The translations under genes and the position numbers were made by a program. The notes under the pieces are model-generated. The model made no database searches. It had not been told where the DNA came from and saw only the letters and a list, made by a program, of their open reading frames with translations. From contig CAYNRE010000009.1 of NCBI GenBank assembly GCA_964399535.1, forward strand, positions 682,001-746,000: 64,000 bases of DNA, written 5' to 3'. Positions 46,379-55,994 of the stretch are shown piece after piece. The stretch comes from CAYNRE01 sp964399535. GTDB lineage: Bacteria; Planctomycetota; Planctomycetia; Pirellulales; CAYNRE01. Each line of letters begins with the position of its first letter. Position 1 is the first letter of the stretch.

Positions 46379-47578
46379 TCAGGTAATGATCTTGGTGACC
46401 ACGCCCGAACCCACCGTCTTGCCTCCTTCGCGGATGGCGAACCGCACCCCGTCGTCCATGGCGATCGGGCTGATCAATTCGACCTGAATCCGAGCATTGT
46501 CGCCGGGCATGCACATTTCGGCGTCGCCGAGCAGCTTGGAGCTGCCCGTCACGTCGGTCGTGCGGAAATAGAACTGGGGACGATAGCCGCTGAAGAAGGG
46601 CGTGTGTCGGCCGCCTTCTTCCTTCGACAACACGTAGACCTCGGCCTCGAACACGGTGTGCGGCGTTACCGAGCCGGGCTTGGAGAGCACCTGGCCGCGC
46701 TCGATGTCGTCGCGCTTCACGCCGCGAAGCAGGCAGCCGACGTTGTCGCCGGCCTGGCCTTGGTCCATGGTCTTGTTGAACATTTCCACGCCGGTGACCG
46801 TGGTCTTGCGGGGTTCCTTGGTCAGCCCCACGATCTCCACTTCCTCGCCGACCTTGATCACGCCGCGCTCGATGCGCCCGGTGGCCACCGTACCACGGCC
46901 TTCGATCGAGAACACGTCTTCGACCGCCATCAGGAACGGCTTGTCGACCTCGCGAACCGGCTCGGGAATATAGGCATCGATGGCGTCCATCAGCTCGCCG
47001 ATGCACTTATTGGCTTCCGGATCCTTGGGATTCTCGTAGGCGGGGCGGGCAGCGCCGCGAATGATCGGCACCTCGTCGCCGGGAAAGCCGTAGTGGCTCA
47101 ACAGCTCGCGAATCTCAAGCTCGACCAACTCCAGCAGCTCCGGATCGTCGACCAGGTCGACCTTGTTCAGAAAGACCACCAGCCGGGGCACGCCTACCTG
47201 GCGGGCCAACAGCACGTGTTCCTTGGTCTGCGGCATCGGGCCATCGGCGGCCGACACCACGAGGATCGCGCCGTCCATCTGGGCGGCGCCGGTAATCATG
47301 TTCTTGATGAAGTCGGCGTGGCCCGGACAGTCGATGTGAGCGTAGTGGCGGTTGTCGGTCTCGTATTCGACGTGGCTCACCGCGATGGTCACGGTCTTGG
47401 TTTCGTCGCGGACCGTGCCACCCTTGGCGATGTCGGCGTACGACTTGAACGAGGCCAGCCCCTTGGCGGCCTGCACCGACAGGATCGCGCCGGTCAGCGT
47501 CGTCTTGCCGTGATCGATGTGCCCGATGGTGCCCACGTTCACGTGGGGCTTGGTCCGTTTAAAGGTGTCCTTGGCCAT
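46379..47578 (-). CDS. tuf: Elongation factor Tu
   Basis: 399 residues. GTIGHIDHGKTTLTGAILSV (G1), DCPGHADFIKNMITGAAQMD (G3), NKVDLVDDPELLELVELEIR (G4), and domain II-III motifs GRGTVATGRIERGVIKVGEE and KPGSVTPHTVFEAEVYVL. Delivers aminoacyl-tRNA. The only tuf gene in the window; the copy often found after fusA is absent. Confidence 0.98.
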   Translation of the reverse strand: MAKDTFKRTKPHVNVGTIGHIDHGKTTLTGAILSVQAAKGLASFKSYADIAKGGTVRDETKTVTIAVSHVEYETDNRHYAHIDCPGHADFIKNMITGAAQMDGAILVVSAADGPMPQTKEHVLLARQVGVPRLVVFLNKVDLVDDPELLELVELEIRELLSHYGFPGDEVPIIRGAARPAYENPKDPEANKCIGELMDAIDAYIPEPVREVDKPFLMAVEDVFSIEGRGTVATGRIERGVIKVGEEVEIVGLTKEPRKTTVTGVEMFNKTMDQGQAGDNVGCLLRGVKRDDIERGQVLSKPGSVTPHTVFEAEVYVLSKEEGGRHTPFFSGYRPQFYFRTTDVTGSSKLLGDAEMCMPGDNARIQVELISPIAMDDGVRFAIREGGKTVGSGVVTKIIT

Positions 47579-47902
47579 GCTTTCTCCCTACTTCGTCTTG
47601 CCGCTAGGGCTGCAACTTGTGCTCGTTTGCTAACCGCGTACTTGGGTTGAATCAGAAACTCGACGGTTCAATCACTGCGTTTCTTCGCCGGCGAGATGGC
47701 CCGCGACCTGCGTGCCCTTCGTCGGCCCTGGGTGCCGCGGGGGCCAGGGCCCTCCGCCGCACCGTCTCCACGGCAGCCCCTGCCTTCCCGCGACGCGTGG
47801 CCGCAGCTCGGTGGCGCTCGCCGCTCAGTCTTCTAGGAATCGTACTTGGCCCTCTTCAGCGAGCCCGTTCTCTCCGCCAAAATAGGCCCTTCCACTTCGA
47901 GA
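47579..47902. other. tRNA-Thr to tuf spacer
   Basis: 324 bp between tRNA-Thr(GGT) and tuf. No coding frame looks real and I cannot pick out a convincing promoter. It may simply be a processed linker in the tRNA-tuf transcript. Confidence 0.5.
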
Positions 47903-47975
<73 letters not shown>

Positions 47976-48177
47976 CCAGGTCGCGCGTCGTGTTCTCCAC
48001 GGTTCATCCCGCGGCACGCCGCCGGCCCCAGTAGGTTCACCGTGATTTTGCTTCGTGGTTCTTGCCTCAAGGCCCTCGTCCGGCGATGGCCCTGCTCCGC
48101 ACCGACCTCCCCTTCGCGTCGCTCGTCCTCGATCTGGCTAATCACCTGCGAATCACTTCAGCGGGCCTGGGACTCCA

Positions 48178-48248
48178 AGCGGGTGAAGGGAATCGAACCC
48201 TCGTCTTTAGCTTGGAAGGCTATTGCTCTACCATTGAGCTACACCCGC
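48178..48248 (-). tRNA. tRNA-Gly (TCC)
   Basis: Acceptor GCGGGTG pairs with CACCCGC; anticodon loop CTTCCAA gives TCC; T-arm GAGGGTTCGATTCCCTT. No encoded CCA. Confidence 0.96.
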
Positions 48249-48487
48249 GCCGGCGCGCTGGACGCGCCTTCCGAGCATTCCTCATCGCACCGGTTCTTTT
48301 TCTTTCGCTTCCGCCGACGGCACGCATCGCCCGATCGATTTGCGGCCGACCGAAGCACCTCGCCCGCAGGGGCTTGCTAACCCGCCAGGTACACGCCACC
48401 GACACACCGACCATCGACCGACACACGCCCTCTCGGGGAGCCACGCTTCGCGACGGGATCGAAACCCGACGTTTCCAAGGTGGCCAG

Positions 48488-48569
48488 TGGGGGGTACAGG
48501 ATTCGAACCTGTGAAGGCAATGCCATCAGATTTACAGTCTGACCCCTTTGACCGCTCGGGAAACCCCCC
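48488..48569 (-). tRNA. tRNA-Tyr (GTA)
   Basis: Acceptor GGGGGGT pairs with ACCCCCC; a long variable arm marks a class II tRNA (82 nt); anticodon stem CAGA/TCTG with loop CTGTAAA, anticodon GTA; T-arm ACAGGTTCGAATCCTGT. Confidence 0.96.
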
Positions 48570-48868
48570 GATGCAACTCGTCTCGACCAATCGCAAACGG
48601 TTCGCCAAACGAACGCCGTTTGCAGCCGGCCTGCCGCGCGTGACCAGCGACAGCCTCGCCACATCGGTTCTTCTGCTGCTCTACCAACCCATTTTCAACG
48701 CTTAACGCAGCACCGCGCCCGGGCGACATCCGCGGCACCTCGACACACCACCACGGACACGGCACACCACCGCAGCCGAATTCCGGGCCCCGTCGAAACG
48801 CGACGATCGTGCGCCCCATCGACGCACAGACCGATCCGACCCGCAGGAAGGTTCACCACCCCGCTAGG

Positions 48869-48941
48869 AGCTAGCGGAGGGACTTGAACCCACAACCTGC
48901 TGATTACAAATCAGCTGCTCTGCCAATTGAGCTACGCTAGC
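48869..48941 (-). tRNA. tRNA-Thr (TGT)
   Basis: Acceptor GCTAGCG pairs with CGCTAGC; anticodon stem CTGAT/ATCAG with loop TTTGTAA, anticodon TGT; T-arm GTGGGTTCAAGTCCCTC. First tRNA of the cluster, directly behind a promoter. Confidence 0.96.
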
Positions 48942-49511
48942 GCGCTGCCGGCTAACCGTTGAAAACCACTAACTATAGTGCTCTTCGCCGGCTTCACAAG
49001 ACGTAACCCCATGCTTTTTCTGTGCCTCGCCGCCGGGCGAATTCCCAGGGCCCAATCACCCGGCAACAGCCCCTACTCGCCCGGTGCCGCCTGACCCTTC
49101 ATTCCCCCCTTGGCCAGGGCGAAAAAACCAGAAATGCACAACGAGATAGACTGGGTGATCTAGAGAAAACCGGGATTCCGCACCCAATCGTCCAGGCACA
49201 TCTCCCGACGGCAATTGCCGCTGAAGTAACCGCCTCGAGGCGATGGCCCCCGCCCCGGCTACCAATGGGCCTCCCGGTTGGACCAAGACGCCGGCTGTGG
49301 CACACCCCCCATCGGTATGGGTGGGTCGGGCGACAGTGCTGGTTCCCCCTTGGCTCGCCGAGCATGGCCGGAGGGATGTCTACCGCGAAACGTGTCGCTC
49401 TCAGCGGTAGACCAGGCGGGGGTGCCTGAGTCAGTCTGCGAAACACGACCCAGGGGGCACACCCCAGGCGGTACAGCTCAGGCTGCCCTACCAGGGTGCT
49501 CCGCCGGGTCG
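48942..49511. other. Intergenic region between sigma-factor gene and tRNA cluster
   Basis: 570 bp. It contains the tRNA-cluster promoter at 48972-48999 and, near the sigma-gene end, a small inverted repeat CAGGC/GCCTG (49413-49428) without a T-tract. I see no gene in the rest. Confidence 0.5.
48972..48999 (-). promoter_or_regulatory. Promoter of the tRNA-tuf cluster
   Basis: On the minus strand TTGTGA (48994-48999), a 16-bp spacer and TATAGT (48972-48977), one base from the consensus -10. It stands about 30 bp before the first tRNA base. AT-rich in an otherwise very GC-rich stretch. Confidence 0.6.
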
Positions 49512-51179
49512 CTACAGCGCCGGGTCGTCGACCTGTTCATCCTCGGCGGCTTTGCGGAGTTTGATCAAAGCCCGGGCCTCGATCTGGCGGACCCGCTCCT
49601 TGGTTACTCCCATTTCGGCGCCCACTTCTTTGAGGGTCAGCGGCTCCATGTCGCGTCCCAGCCCGAACCGGCGGATGATGATCTGCTGTTCGCGGTCGTC
49701 CAGCCGCTCGAGCATTCGTTCGACCTGGTCGCTGCGCAACTGCTGGGCCGATTCCAGTTCGTGCGCCACGGTGCGTCGATCGGCGGTAGCCTCGAACATT
49801 TCGTCCTGGCTGGTTCGGAACCGGTCCCGGCGCTTGTGCTCGTCGGGAATGGTCCGGGCGAAGTTTTTCATGATCGCCCAGCTCGCGTAGGTGCTGAACT
49901 TGTTGCCGCGGTCGAAGTCGAACTTCTCGGCTGCCCGAATCAGCGACATGTTGCCGTCGCTGACCAGTTCGAAGAAGTTGTCTTGCAGACCGACGTGGCG
50001 CTTGGCGATGGAGACCACCAATCGAAGGTTGGCCCGCACGATCTGGTTCTTCGTTGCCACGGCTTCGTCGTACAGCCGCTCGATTTCGTCCATGACGCTG
50101 CTCTTGGCACGCGACGGATCGAGCGTGCTTCGCAGCCGGCTGGCGCGATACTTCAGGAAGTTGAACTTGCGGAACAGGTGAACTTCCTGCTCCCGGCTCA
50201 AGAGCGGCACTTCGTACAGGCTGGCCAAATAGGGGGGCAAGCCGCTGGGCGCCCGGCCCTCGCGCTGCGTCGTTTCAGGGGCGGGCAACGGGCCCAGAAT
50301 TTGCTTTTCCACCCCGGCCTTGGCAAACATCGGGTTGGCAATGAAATCCAGCGGAAGCTCGCCGATTCGGCGGGCTCGCATTTCGTTGACCACTCGGTAG
50401 ATGCTGGTTCGGGTACGGCCGAAGTCCTTGGCCAGCACCTCGACCGAGAGCCCTCGGCGGAACTGCTGGTAAATCTTCTTCTTGGCCTCTTCCGAAAGCG
50501 GGCCGGTGTTCTCGGGAAACACGGCCGAATCGGGGTGGTCCTGGTCATGCTGTTTGAGCGTGTAGCGAATGGTTTCCACGCTCCGCCCCAGTTTACGGGC
50601 GATGCGGCGGCTGATTTCAGCCGGACAACCCCCGGCCCGCGCCAACCGGCGAGCCCGCTGGAAAATTACCGAGCGCTCTTCGGCGTCGAGCTGGCTGAAC
50701 CGCGCGCCGCGCTGCACCCGGTTTTCATTGGCGGCGACGAACCGCTCGACCGAACTGGCCAGAAAGCCGACGCGCTTACGGCCATCGAACACGAATCGCC
50801 GGCTCACCAGCCCCTGCTGCCGCCAGCGGGCGATCGTCTTGGTCGACACATTGAAGCGGCGGCTTAGTTCATCGACGGTCAGCACCGGCTCGCCGGCCGC
50901 CTCGGCCGGCACATTGGCCGCGTCGGAAACGTCTTCGACGAACAGCCGCAGGTCGTGCTGTGCCTCGGCGCCGGAAAACTTCAGGTCCGGGTAGGCCTGA
51001 GGTCGGAAGTCGGTCAGTTGATACACCAGGAACTCGTAGGTGTACGTCCGATCGGCAACCAACTCGGTAAGCAGTCGCTCGGCGCGCGCAGCCTGATCGA
51101 TCTTCTTTTCGCGCGGCGCAAACCGAACCTGCTGGTCGCGTAGTTCGCGCAGTGCGGGATTCAAATAGTCGGCATGCAT
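49512..51179 (-). CDS. Sigma-70-family factor with three N-terminal helix-turn-helix modules
   Basis: 555 residues. The C-terminal half is a sigma factor: region 1.2-like YLASLYEVPLLSREQEVHLF (about 317-350), region 2 (about 378-448; NLRLVVSIAKRHVGLQDNFF, EKFDFDRGNKFSTYASWAIM) and region 4 (about 490-545; LDDREQQIIIRRFGLG, TLKEVGAEMGVTKERVRQIE). Region 3 is nearly missing. The N-terminal half has a MerR/excisionase-like HTH (100-150; TVDELSRRFNVSTKTIARWR), a second HTH (about 165-210; EISRRIARKLGRSVETIRYT) and a resolvase-like HTH (228-268; SVEVLAKDFGRTRTSIYRVV). The ATG at 51179 has GGGAGG six bases upstream. It lies next to, and reads towards, the tRNA-tuf cluster. Target promoters are unknown. 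Confidence 0.88.
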   Translation of the reverse strand: MHADYLNPALRELRDQQVRFAPREKKIDQAARAERLLTELVADRTYTYEFLVYQLTDFRPQAYPDLKFSGAEAQHDLRLFVEDVSDAANVPAEAAGEPVLTVDELSRRFNVSTKTIARWRQQGLVSRRFVFDGRKRVGFLASSVERFVAANENRVQRGARFSQLDAEERSVIFQRARRLARAGGCPAEISRRIARKLGRSVETIRYTLKQHDQDHPDSAVFPENTGPLSEEAKKKIYQQFRRGLSVEVLAKDFGRTRTSIYRVVNEMRARRIGELPLDFIANPMFAKAGVEKQILGPLPAPETTQREGRAPSGLPPYLASLYEVPLLSREQEVHLFRKFNFLKYRASRLRSTLDPSRAKSSVMDEIERLYDEAVATKNQIVRANLRLVVSIAKRHVGLQDNFFELVSDGNMSLIRAAEKFDFDRGNKFSTYASWAIMKNFARTIPDEHKRRDRFRTSQDEMFEATADRRTVAHELESAQQLRSDQVERMLERLDDREQQIIIRRFGLGRDMEPLTLKEVGAEMGVTKERVRQIEARALIKLRKAAEDEQVDDPAL

Positions 51180-51755
51180 GTTGGACCTCCCCTCGTTCCT
51201 GCGCTCCACGGGGTGGTGTTCCCTGCGAGTTCCTCTCGCCCACCGTCGTAGCGCGTTGCTGGCAGTCGCTCGGTTGCCCCGCCTGGCCCATGCCGATCCG
51301 GATTCCGCGCCGACCCGCCCCCGATGGAGAGCGAACCAGACCTCCGAAGTCGCAAACAACATACCCAGCCTGCCCGGCTGGACTCAATCAATCGTCGAGT
51401 TCTTCGGCCCGAAATGGGCAGGATATGAGTTGCTGCTTGGGGCAGCGCCATCACCTGTTGTACGCAACTAAGTGTCCGGTGGGCCAAAAAAAGTTCGCCT
51501 CTTGTCGAGATTCCCCACAGCTTTTCGCCAAATGGCCCCGGGTTGGGCTCGGCTGCAAAATCGCAACCAACTGTCTAGCAACAGCTTGTGACGCCATGAA
51601 TGGCTCTCGAAACTGCCGCGGGTACCCGCGTTGCCCCAACCCACTAACCCGCAAATCCGACAGAAACAGACTCAACCGGGCTCCCTCCGCCGGCCGATCT
51701 ACGCAGATGTGGCGTTGTCGGGCGAGCGTTTGTCCCCCTGATTAGGGTAGTTGGC
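51180..51755. other. Divergent intergenic region upstream of the sigma-factor gene
   Basis: 576 bp between the divergently transcribed sigma-factor gene and the exported protein gene at 51756. No ORF with protein-like composition. A TTAGGGTAG element just before 51756 could be part of a promoter but has no good -35 partner. Confidence 0.5.
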
Positions 51756-53165
51756 ATGCGGAATCTGGTCTCGTCCTGCTCGAAAGGCGTTCGATCGAGC
51801 CTTCGGGTCGGCTGGGTCTTGGCGGGTCTAATGCTGGCCGCCGGCCGCGCGGTTGCCGCTTCGCCAGCCGCGCCTGAAGAGGCCCTGCTTCGGCCCAGCA
51901 ACGAGAACGACTCCTTGGCCCGCGTCGAGGTGCTCTTCGAAGCCGACGGCGACCTGAAGGTGGTCGAAGAGGGCCGCCAGGTAACGCTGCCCATGAAAGT
52001 GGTGGGCACCCTGGGCTACGAGGAAAAGCGAGTTTCCACGCTCGAAACCGGGGCTGTCCGTGGCTGGCGGCATTTCGACGTTGCCAGGGCGACCATTTCC
52101 ATCCGGGGCCGCGAAACCCGCCCGGTTCTTCGCGAAGGCTACCAATTAATGGCGGTCGACGTGGGCCAGGGGGAAGCCGAGATCTCTGCGCCGGCCGGCC
52201 CACTGACTGCCGAAGAACTCGACTTGGTGACCGTGCCGGGCAACACGCTCGTCGTCGATCAGCTACTCCCCTCGGAACCGGTCAGTCCGGGCAGCAGTTG
52301 GCAGCAAACCGACACGGTCTGGGCCAACCTGCTCGGCCTCGATGCCGTGTCGAGCAACGATGTTCAACTCAAGCTCGTCGAACTTACTGCGGACGCGGCC
52401 AAGATTCACCTGGCCGGCCTGGTCTACGGCGCCGTCGATGGGGTTGCCACCGAACTGGAAATTAAGGGCAAAATCAAGTTCGACCGCGCTGCGGGCCGGA
52501 TCACCTGGTTGGCCCTGCTGGTCAAAGAAGAGCATGGCATCGGCCACACGGTTCCCGGATTGGAAGCCCTGGCCCGCGTTCAAGTTAAGATCACCCCGAC
52601 GAACCAGTCGAAGGCCCTTGACGAGGCTACGCTGGCCGAACTGGCCGACTACTGGGATCAACCACAGCTCGAATTGGTTTATCAACCAGACCAGAAGCCG
52701 GTGCATTTCCAGTACGATCGTCGCTGGCACGTAATTCACGAAGATCTCAATGGCGCCGTGCTGCGATTCGTTGACCGCGGCGAGTTGGTGGCCCAGGCCA
52801 ATGTGACCGCCATGGCGCCGTTGGCGGCCGGCCAAACCACGTCGCTCTCGCAGTTCCAAGAAGACATCAAGGCAGTGCTCAAAGAGAAGTTTGGCCAGTT
52901 CGTGCAGGCCACCGAGCTCAAAAGCAATTCCGGTGGCACCCTGCACCGAGTGATCGTTGCCGGCGTTGTGGCCGACCTGCCGATCCAGTGGAACTACTAC
53001 CTGATCAGCGACGCCGCTGGCCGTCAGGCCGCGGTCGTGGTTACCCTGGAACAGCAGCTTGCCGAGCGACTTGGTCAGGCCGACCAGGCGATGGTCGACA
53101 CGCTCAGGCTCGCTGACCGGGCCGTCGACAAAGCGGCCCGGGCGGAATCAGATCCTCGCCGCTAG
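51756..53165 (+). CDS. Exported protein of unknown function
   Basis: 469 residues with a signal peptide (VGWVLAGLMLAAGRAVAASP, cleavage after VAA). The mature part is beta-rich: LARVEVLFEADGDLKVVEEG, VSTLETGAVRGWRHFDVARA, a LTAEELDLVTVPGNTLVVDQ strand-helix, and a C-terminal alpha/beta region with FQYDRRWHVIHEDLNGAVLR and GQTTSLSQFQEDIKAVLKEK. I recognise no domain. Planctomycete genomes hold many such exported proteins; that grouping is inference. ATG directly follows TTAGGGTAGTTGGC. Confidence 0.7.
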   Translation: MRNLVSSCSKGVRSSLRVGWVLAGLMLAAGRAVAASPAAPEEALLRPSNENDSLARVEVLFEADGDLKVVEEGRQVTLPMKVVGTLGYEEKRVSTLETGAVRGWRHFDVARATISIRGRETRPVLREGYQLMAVDVGQGEAEISAPAGPLTAEELDLVTVPGNTLVVDQLLPSEPVSPGSSWQQTDTVWANLLGLDAVSSNDVQLKLVELTADAAKIHLAGLVYGAVDGVATELEIKGKIKFDRAAGRITWLALLVKEEHGIGHTVPGLEALARVQVKITPTNQSKALDEATLAELADYWDQPQLELVYQPDQKPVHFQYDRRWHVIHEDLNGAVLRFVDRGELVAQANVTAMAPLAAGQTTSLSQFQEDIKAVLKEKFGQFVQATELKSNSGGTLHRVIVAGVVADLPIQWNYYLISDAAGRQAAVVVTLEQQLAERLGQADQAMVDTLRLADRAVDKAARAESDPRR

Positions 53166-53467
53166 CTGCCCTCGGACCTGCCCCGCACCCCCACCACCCC
53201 CCATTTTGGTAGCCACGCGGTGGCCCCGCTCCGGGCGACCGGCCCTACGATCGGCCCAATCGCTCCCGGCTGCGGAAATTTCGCCCCCTTCTGGCCATGG
53301 CAGAGCGGGCATCGCGTTGGCCAGGCCGGTCGACGGCAACTATAATCGAGACTTGTAAACCCGCGCGATTAGGCTGTTTGGGGCGACCTGAATCCATGCG
53401 GATCGGGCTCCTCGGCCGCTCGGTGCGGTAGTGCAGGCTCTTCCCCGGAATCCTTGAGTCCGCGTCC
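53166..53467 (+). other. Intergenic region with promoter for the next exported protein
   Basis: 302 bp without a gene. It contains a perfect TATAAT at 53341-53346 with TTGGCC at 53317-53322. Confidence 0.5.
53317..53346 (+). promoter_or_regulatory. Candidate promoter for the exported protein gene at 53468
   Basis: TTGGCC, an 18-bp spacer and a consensus TATAAT; leader of about 115 nt to the ATG. Confidence 0.5.
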
Positions 53468-54301
53468 ATGAAGTTCTTTGCCCCGCTGGGTGTTTCTTCG
53501 CGGAGTCGGCTGCTGGCGAGTGCCGTGGCCCTGGCTTTGGCGAGTTGGCTTGGCGAACCTGCCCGCGGGCAGTTGGCCGATGCTTCGCCTGTGGCGGGGG
53601 AGCAAGGGTATCGCCAGTTGGCGCCGGGGGTGCTTCGCACGGTGGACCCGGAGCGAAAGGCGTCGGAAGACTTCAGCATTCACGATATTGTCGAATTGCT
53701 CGCGGTCGATCCCACGTTTAGTTGGGCCAAGCGGATCCGCATTCCGCACCAGGTTTGGACGCTGGAATTCAGCTATAAACCGATTCGCTTTATCGAGCTC
53801 GATGTGCCGGTACCCGGCGGCCGCATTGCCCGCAAACAGCTCTGGTACCTGGTTTATCGGGTGCGCAACCCCGGTCCGGACCCGGTTGCTTTTCGCCCCC
53901 TGATCTGGCTCGAGGGCAAGGACATCGAGCGGACCTATCCGGACGACTATCTGCAAATCGCCACGGCAGCCATTCGCCTGCGTGAGGATCCCAATCGGGT
54001 GCTTCTCAATACGGTCGAAATGGCTCGGGAAGTTCCCTCCAGTGCCGATGGCGTGGACCGCAGCCTTTGGGGGGTCGCCATCTGGGAGGATGTCGATCCG
54101 CGGACGGACCTGTTCTCGGTCTATATCGAGGGGCTGACCAACGCCTATCGTTGGCGCGACGACCCGCAAACCGGCCGCACCGTCCAGCGGAAGACCCTGC
54201 AACTGAACTTCTGGGATCCGGGCGACGCTTTTCACGAGCACGAGGAAGAGATTCGACCGGGCTGGCCCGGCGACGTTGACTACCGCTGGGTCTACCGGTA
54301 G
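53468..54301 (+). CDS. Exported protein of unknown function
   Basis: 277 residues with a signal peptide (LLASAVALALASWLG, cleavage near GQLADA). Conserved-looking blocks: FSIHDIVELLAVDPTFSWAK, WTLEFSYKPIRFIELDVPVP, LWYLVYRVRNPGPDPVAFRP, and DRSLWGVAIWEDVDPRTDLF followed by FSVYIEGLTNAYRWRDDP. The strand-rich middle (VYRVRN.GPDPVAF.P) resembles an immunoglobulin-like fold, which is inference. Its own promoter precedes it. Function unknown. Confidence 0.7.
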   Translation: MKFFAPLGVSSRSRLLASAVALALASWLGEPARGQLADASPVAGEQGYRQLAPGVLRTVDPERKASEDFSIHDIVELLAVDPTFSWAKRIRIPHQVWTLEFSYKPIRFIELDVPVPGGRIARKQLWYLVYRVRNPGPDPVAFRPLIWLEGKDIERTYPDDYLQIATAAIRLREDPNRVLLNTVEMAREVPSSADGVDRSLWGVAIWEDVDPRTDLFSVYIEGLTNAYRWRDDPQTGRTVQRKTLQLNFWDPGDAFHEHEEEIRPGWPGDVDYRWVYR

Positions 54302-54504
54302 AAAGATGGGTTCCCGCAGGATTGCTCCGCGGGGGGTTCGATCGGCCGCTGCTGCTGCACCGACCAACGGGGGCCGCCGGTCGAGCGGGTCGGACGGTTT
54401 TCCGGCCCCGAGCCGTGCGTGCCCGGTGCGTTTCGGGCCGCCTTACCAGACATCCATCGCGGTCCCGGGGTGTGTTGGCACCCGGGGCAAGGTGACTTAG
54501 GTCA

Positions 54505-54753
54505 ATGGCACACAAAAAAGGACAGGGCTCGAGCCGCAACGGTCGCGATTCGAACGCCCAGCGGCGTGGCGTCAAGCGGTTCGGCGGCGAATCGGTCCGG
54601 GCCGGCAACATCCTGGTCCGCCAGGTGGGCAACCGTTTTCACCCCGGCCGTGGCGTTGGCCAGGGGACGGATTTCACGCTATACGCCCTGGTCGACGGGG
54701 TGGTCGCGTTCGATCGCGGCGGACGGCGCATCAGCATTGTGACCGCCAGCTAG
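54505..54753 (+). CDS. rpmA: 50S ribosomal protein L27
   Basis: 82 residues. MAHKKGQGSSRNGRDSNAQR, GVKRFGGESVRAGNILVRQV and NRFHPGRGVGQGTDFTLYAL are diagnostic. The N-terminus begins directly with AHKKGQGSS, so no propeptide cleavage is needed. In most bacteria rplU precedes rpmA; here there is no rplU within the 203-bp upstream gap, but obgE follows as usual. Confidence 0.96.
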   Translation: MAHKKGQGSSRNGRDSNAQRRGVKRFGGESVRAGNILVRQVGNRFHPGRGVGQGTDFTLYALVDGVVAFDRGGRRISIVTAS

Positions 54754-54926
54754 CGCCCCGAAGGGGCGGAGCAGTTTGGTCGCGCTTGCCGCGGTGGGGT
54801 TTCGGCCGCCTTCGTGCGGGGCGGGTGGGCTTCGTCGGCTCGGTATTCTCAAACCTGACGAAGTATCGATCCACGCGCGTGCCCCACGTTGCCCGGGCAA
54901 TTGGTGCGACAGAACGCGGGTGAGAT

Positions 54927-55994
54927 GTGTTTGTCGACCGGGTGAAGATTTTCGTCCAGGCCGGCGCCGGCGGCGACGGCTGCGTGAGTTTTCGCCGCGA
55001 GAAGTACGTTCCTCGCGGCGGCCCCGACGGGGGCGACGGGGGCGATGGCGGCAGCGTCGTAGTGATTGCCGCGCCCGGCGTCGATAGCCTGGCCGCGCTG
55101 GCCCAGCGGAAGCACTGGCGAGCCACCTCCGGACAAACCGGCCAGGGCTCCGGTTGCCACGGACGAAGCGGCAACGACCTGGAAATTCGCGTGCCGCCCG
55201 GCACCTTGATCCTCGATGCCGATCAGGGCTTTGTCATCAAAGACCTGGTGCAGCCCGGCGAGCAAGTCGTCATTGCCCAGGGGGGCAAGGGGGGCAAGGG
55301 CAACGTGCACTTCAAATCGGCGACGAACCGCGCCCCGCGCGAGGCCACCCCGGGCCAAAGGGGCGAAGAACGTCACCTGGTCTTCGAGTTGAAGGTCATC
55401 GCCGACGTCGGCCTGGTCGGCAAGCCCAACGCCGGCAAGAGCACCCTGCTGAGCCGCCTTTCGCGGGCCAGGCCGGAGATTGCCGACTACCCGTTTACGA
55501 CCAAGTACCCGAATCTGGGCCGGGTCGACGTCGATCGCGACCGCTCGTTCATCCTGGCCGATATCCCCGGTTTGATCGAAGGGGCCCACGCCGGGGTGGG
55601 CTTGGGGCACGATTTTCTCCGCCACATTCAGCGGGCCGGCATCCTCGTGCACCTGGTCGAGCCGCTCCCCGCCGACGGCAGCGATCCGCTGGAGAATTAT
55701 CGCACCATTCGGAGCGAGCTGGTCCACTATACCGCGGAACTGGGCACCCGCCCCGAAATCGTCGTCGTCAGCAAATGCGAACTGCCCGAGGCGGCCGAAG
55801 TTCAGGCCCGCTTGGCTGCGGCGCTGGGCCGCGAAGTTCTGATGATTTCGGCGGTAACCGGCCAAGGATTGAATCATCTGGTGGGGCGGATCGTCGCGGT
55901 GCTCGACCAGCGGGCGGCCGCGGAGAGCGTGGCCGAGCCGCCCCTGACCACTGGGGCCGACCCCAACGCATGGATCGCAGGCGAACCGCGATGA
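54927..55994 (+). CDS. obgE: Obg-family ribosome-assembly GTPase
   Basis: 355 residues starting at GTG 54927. The glycine-rich Obg domain (FVQAGAGGDGCVSFRREKYV, PRGGPDGGDGGDGGSVVVIA) is followed by the G domain: G1 VGKPNAGKSTLLSRLSRARP, G2 YPFTTKYPNLG, G3 DIPGLIEGAHAGVGLGHDFL and G4 SKCELPEA (NKxD replaced by SKCE). The altered G4 could shift guanine specificity. No C-terminal OCT domain. Acts in 50S assembly. ATGA overlap with coaX. Confidence 0.95.
   Translation: MFVDRVKIFVQAGAGGDGCVSFRREKYVPRGGPDGGDGGDGGSVVVIAAPGVDSLAALAQRKHWRATSGQTGQGSGCHGRSGNDLEIRVPPGTLILDADQGFVIKDLVQPGEQVVIAQGGKGGKGNVHFKSATNRAPREATPGQRGEERHLVFELKVIADVGLVGKPNAGKSTLLSRLSRARPEIADYPFTTKYPNLGRVDVDRDRSFILADIPGLIEGAHAGVGLGHDFLRHIQRAGILVHLVEPLPADGSDPLENYRTIRSELVHYTAELGTRPEIVVVSKCELPEAAEVQARLAAALGREVLMISAVTGQGLNHLVGRIVAVLDQRAAAESVAEPPLTTGADPNAWIAGEPR

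Noticed and set aside
46271..47650. 459-codon open frame antisense to tuf
   Set aside because: It runs opposite a certain tuf gene and across its ends; no motif.
49413..49428. CAGGC/GCCTG inverted repeat as a terminator of the sigma-factor gene
   Set aside because: A short stem without a T-tract; it occurs easily by chance at this GC content.
54302..54504. Possible rplU before rpmA
   Set aside because: The gap is only 203 bp and no L21-like frame is present.
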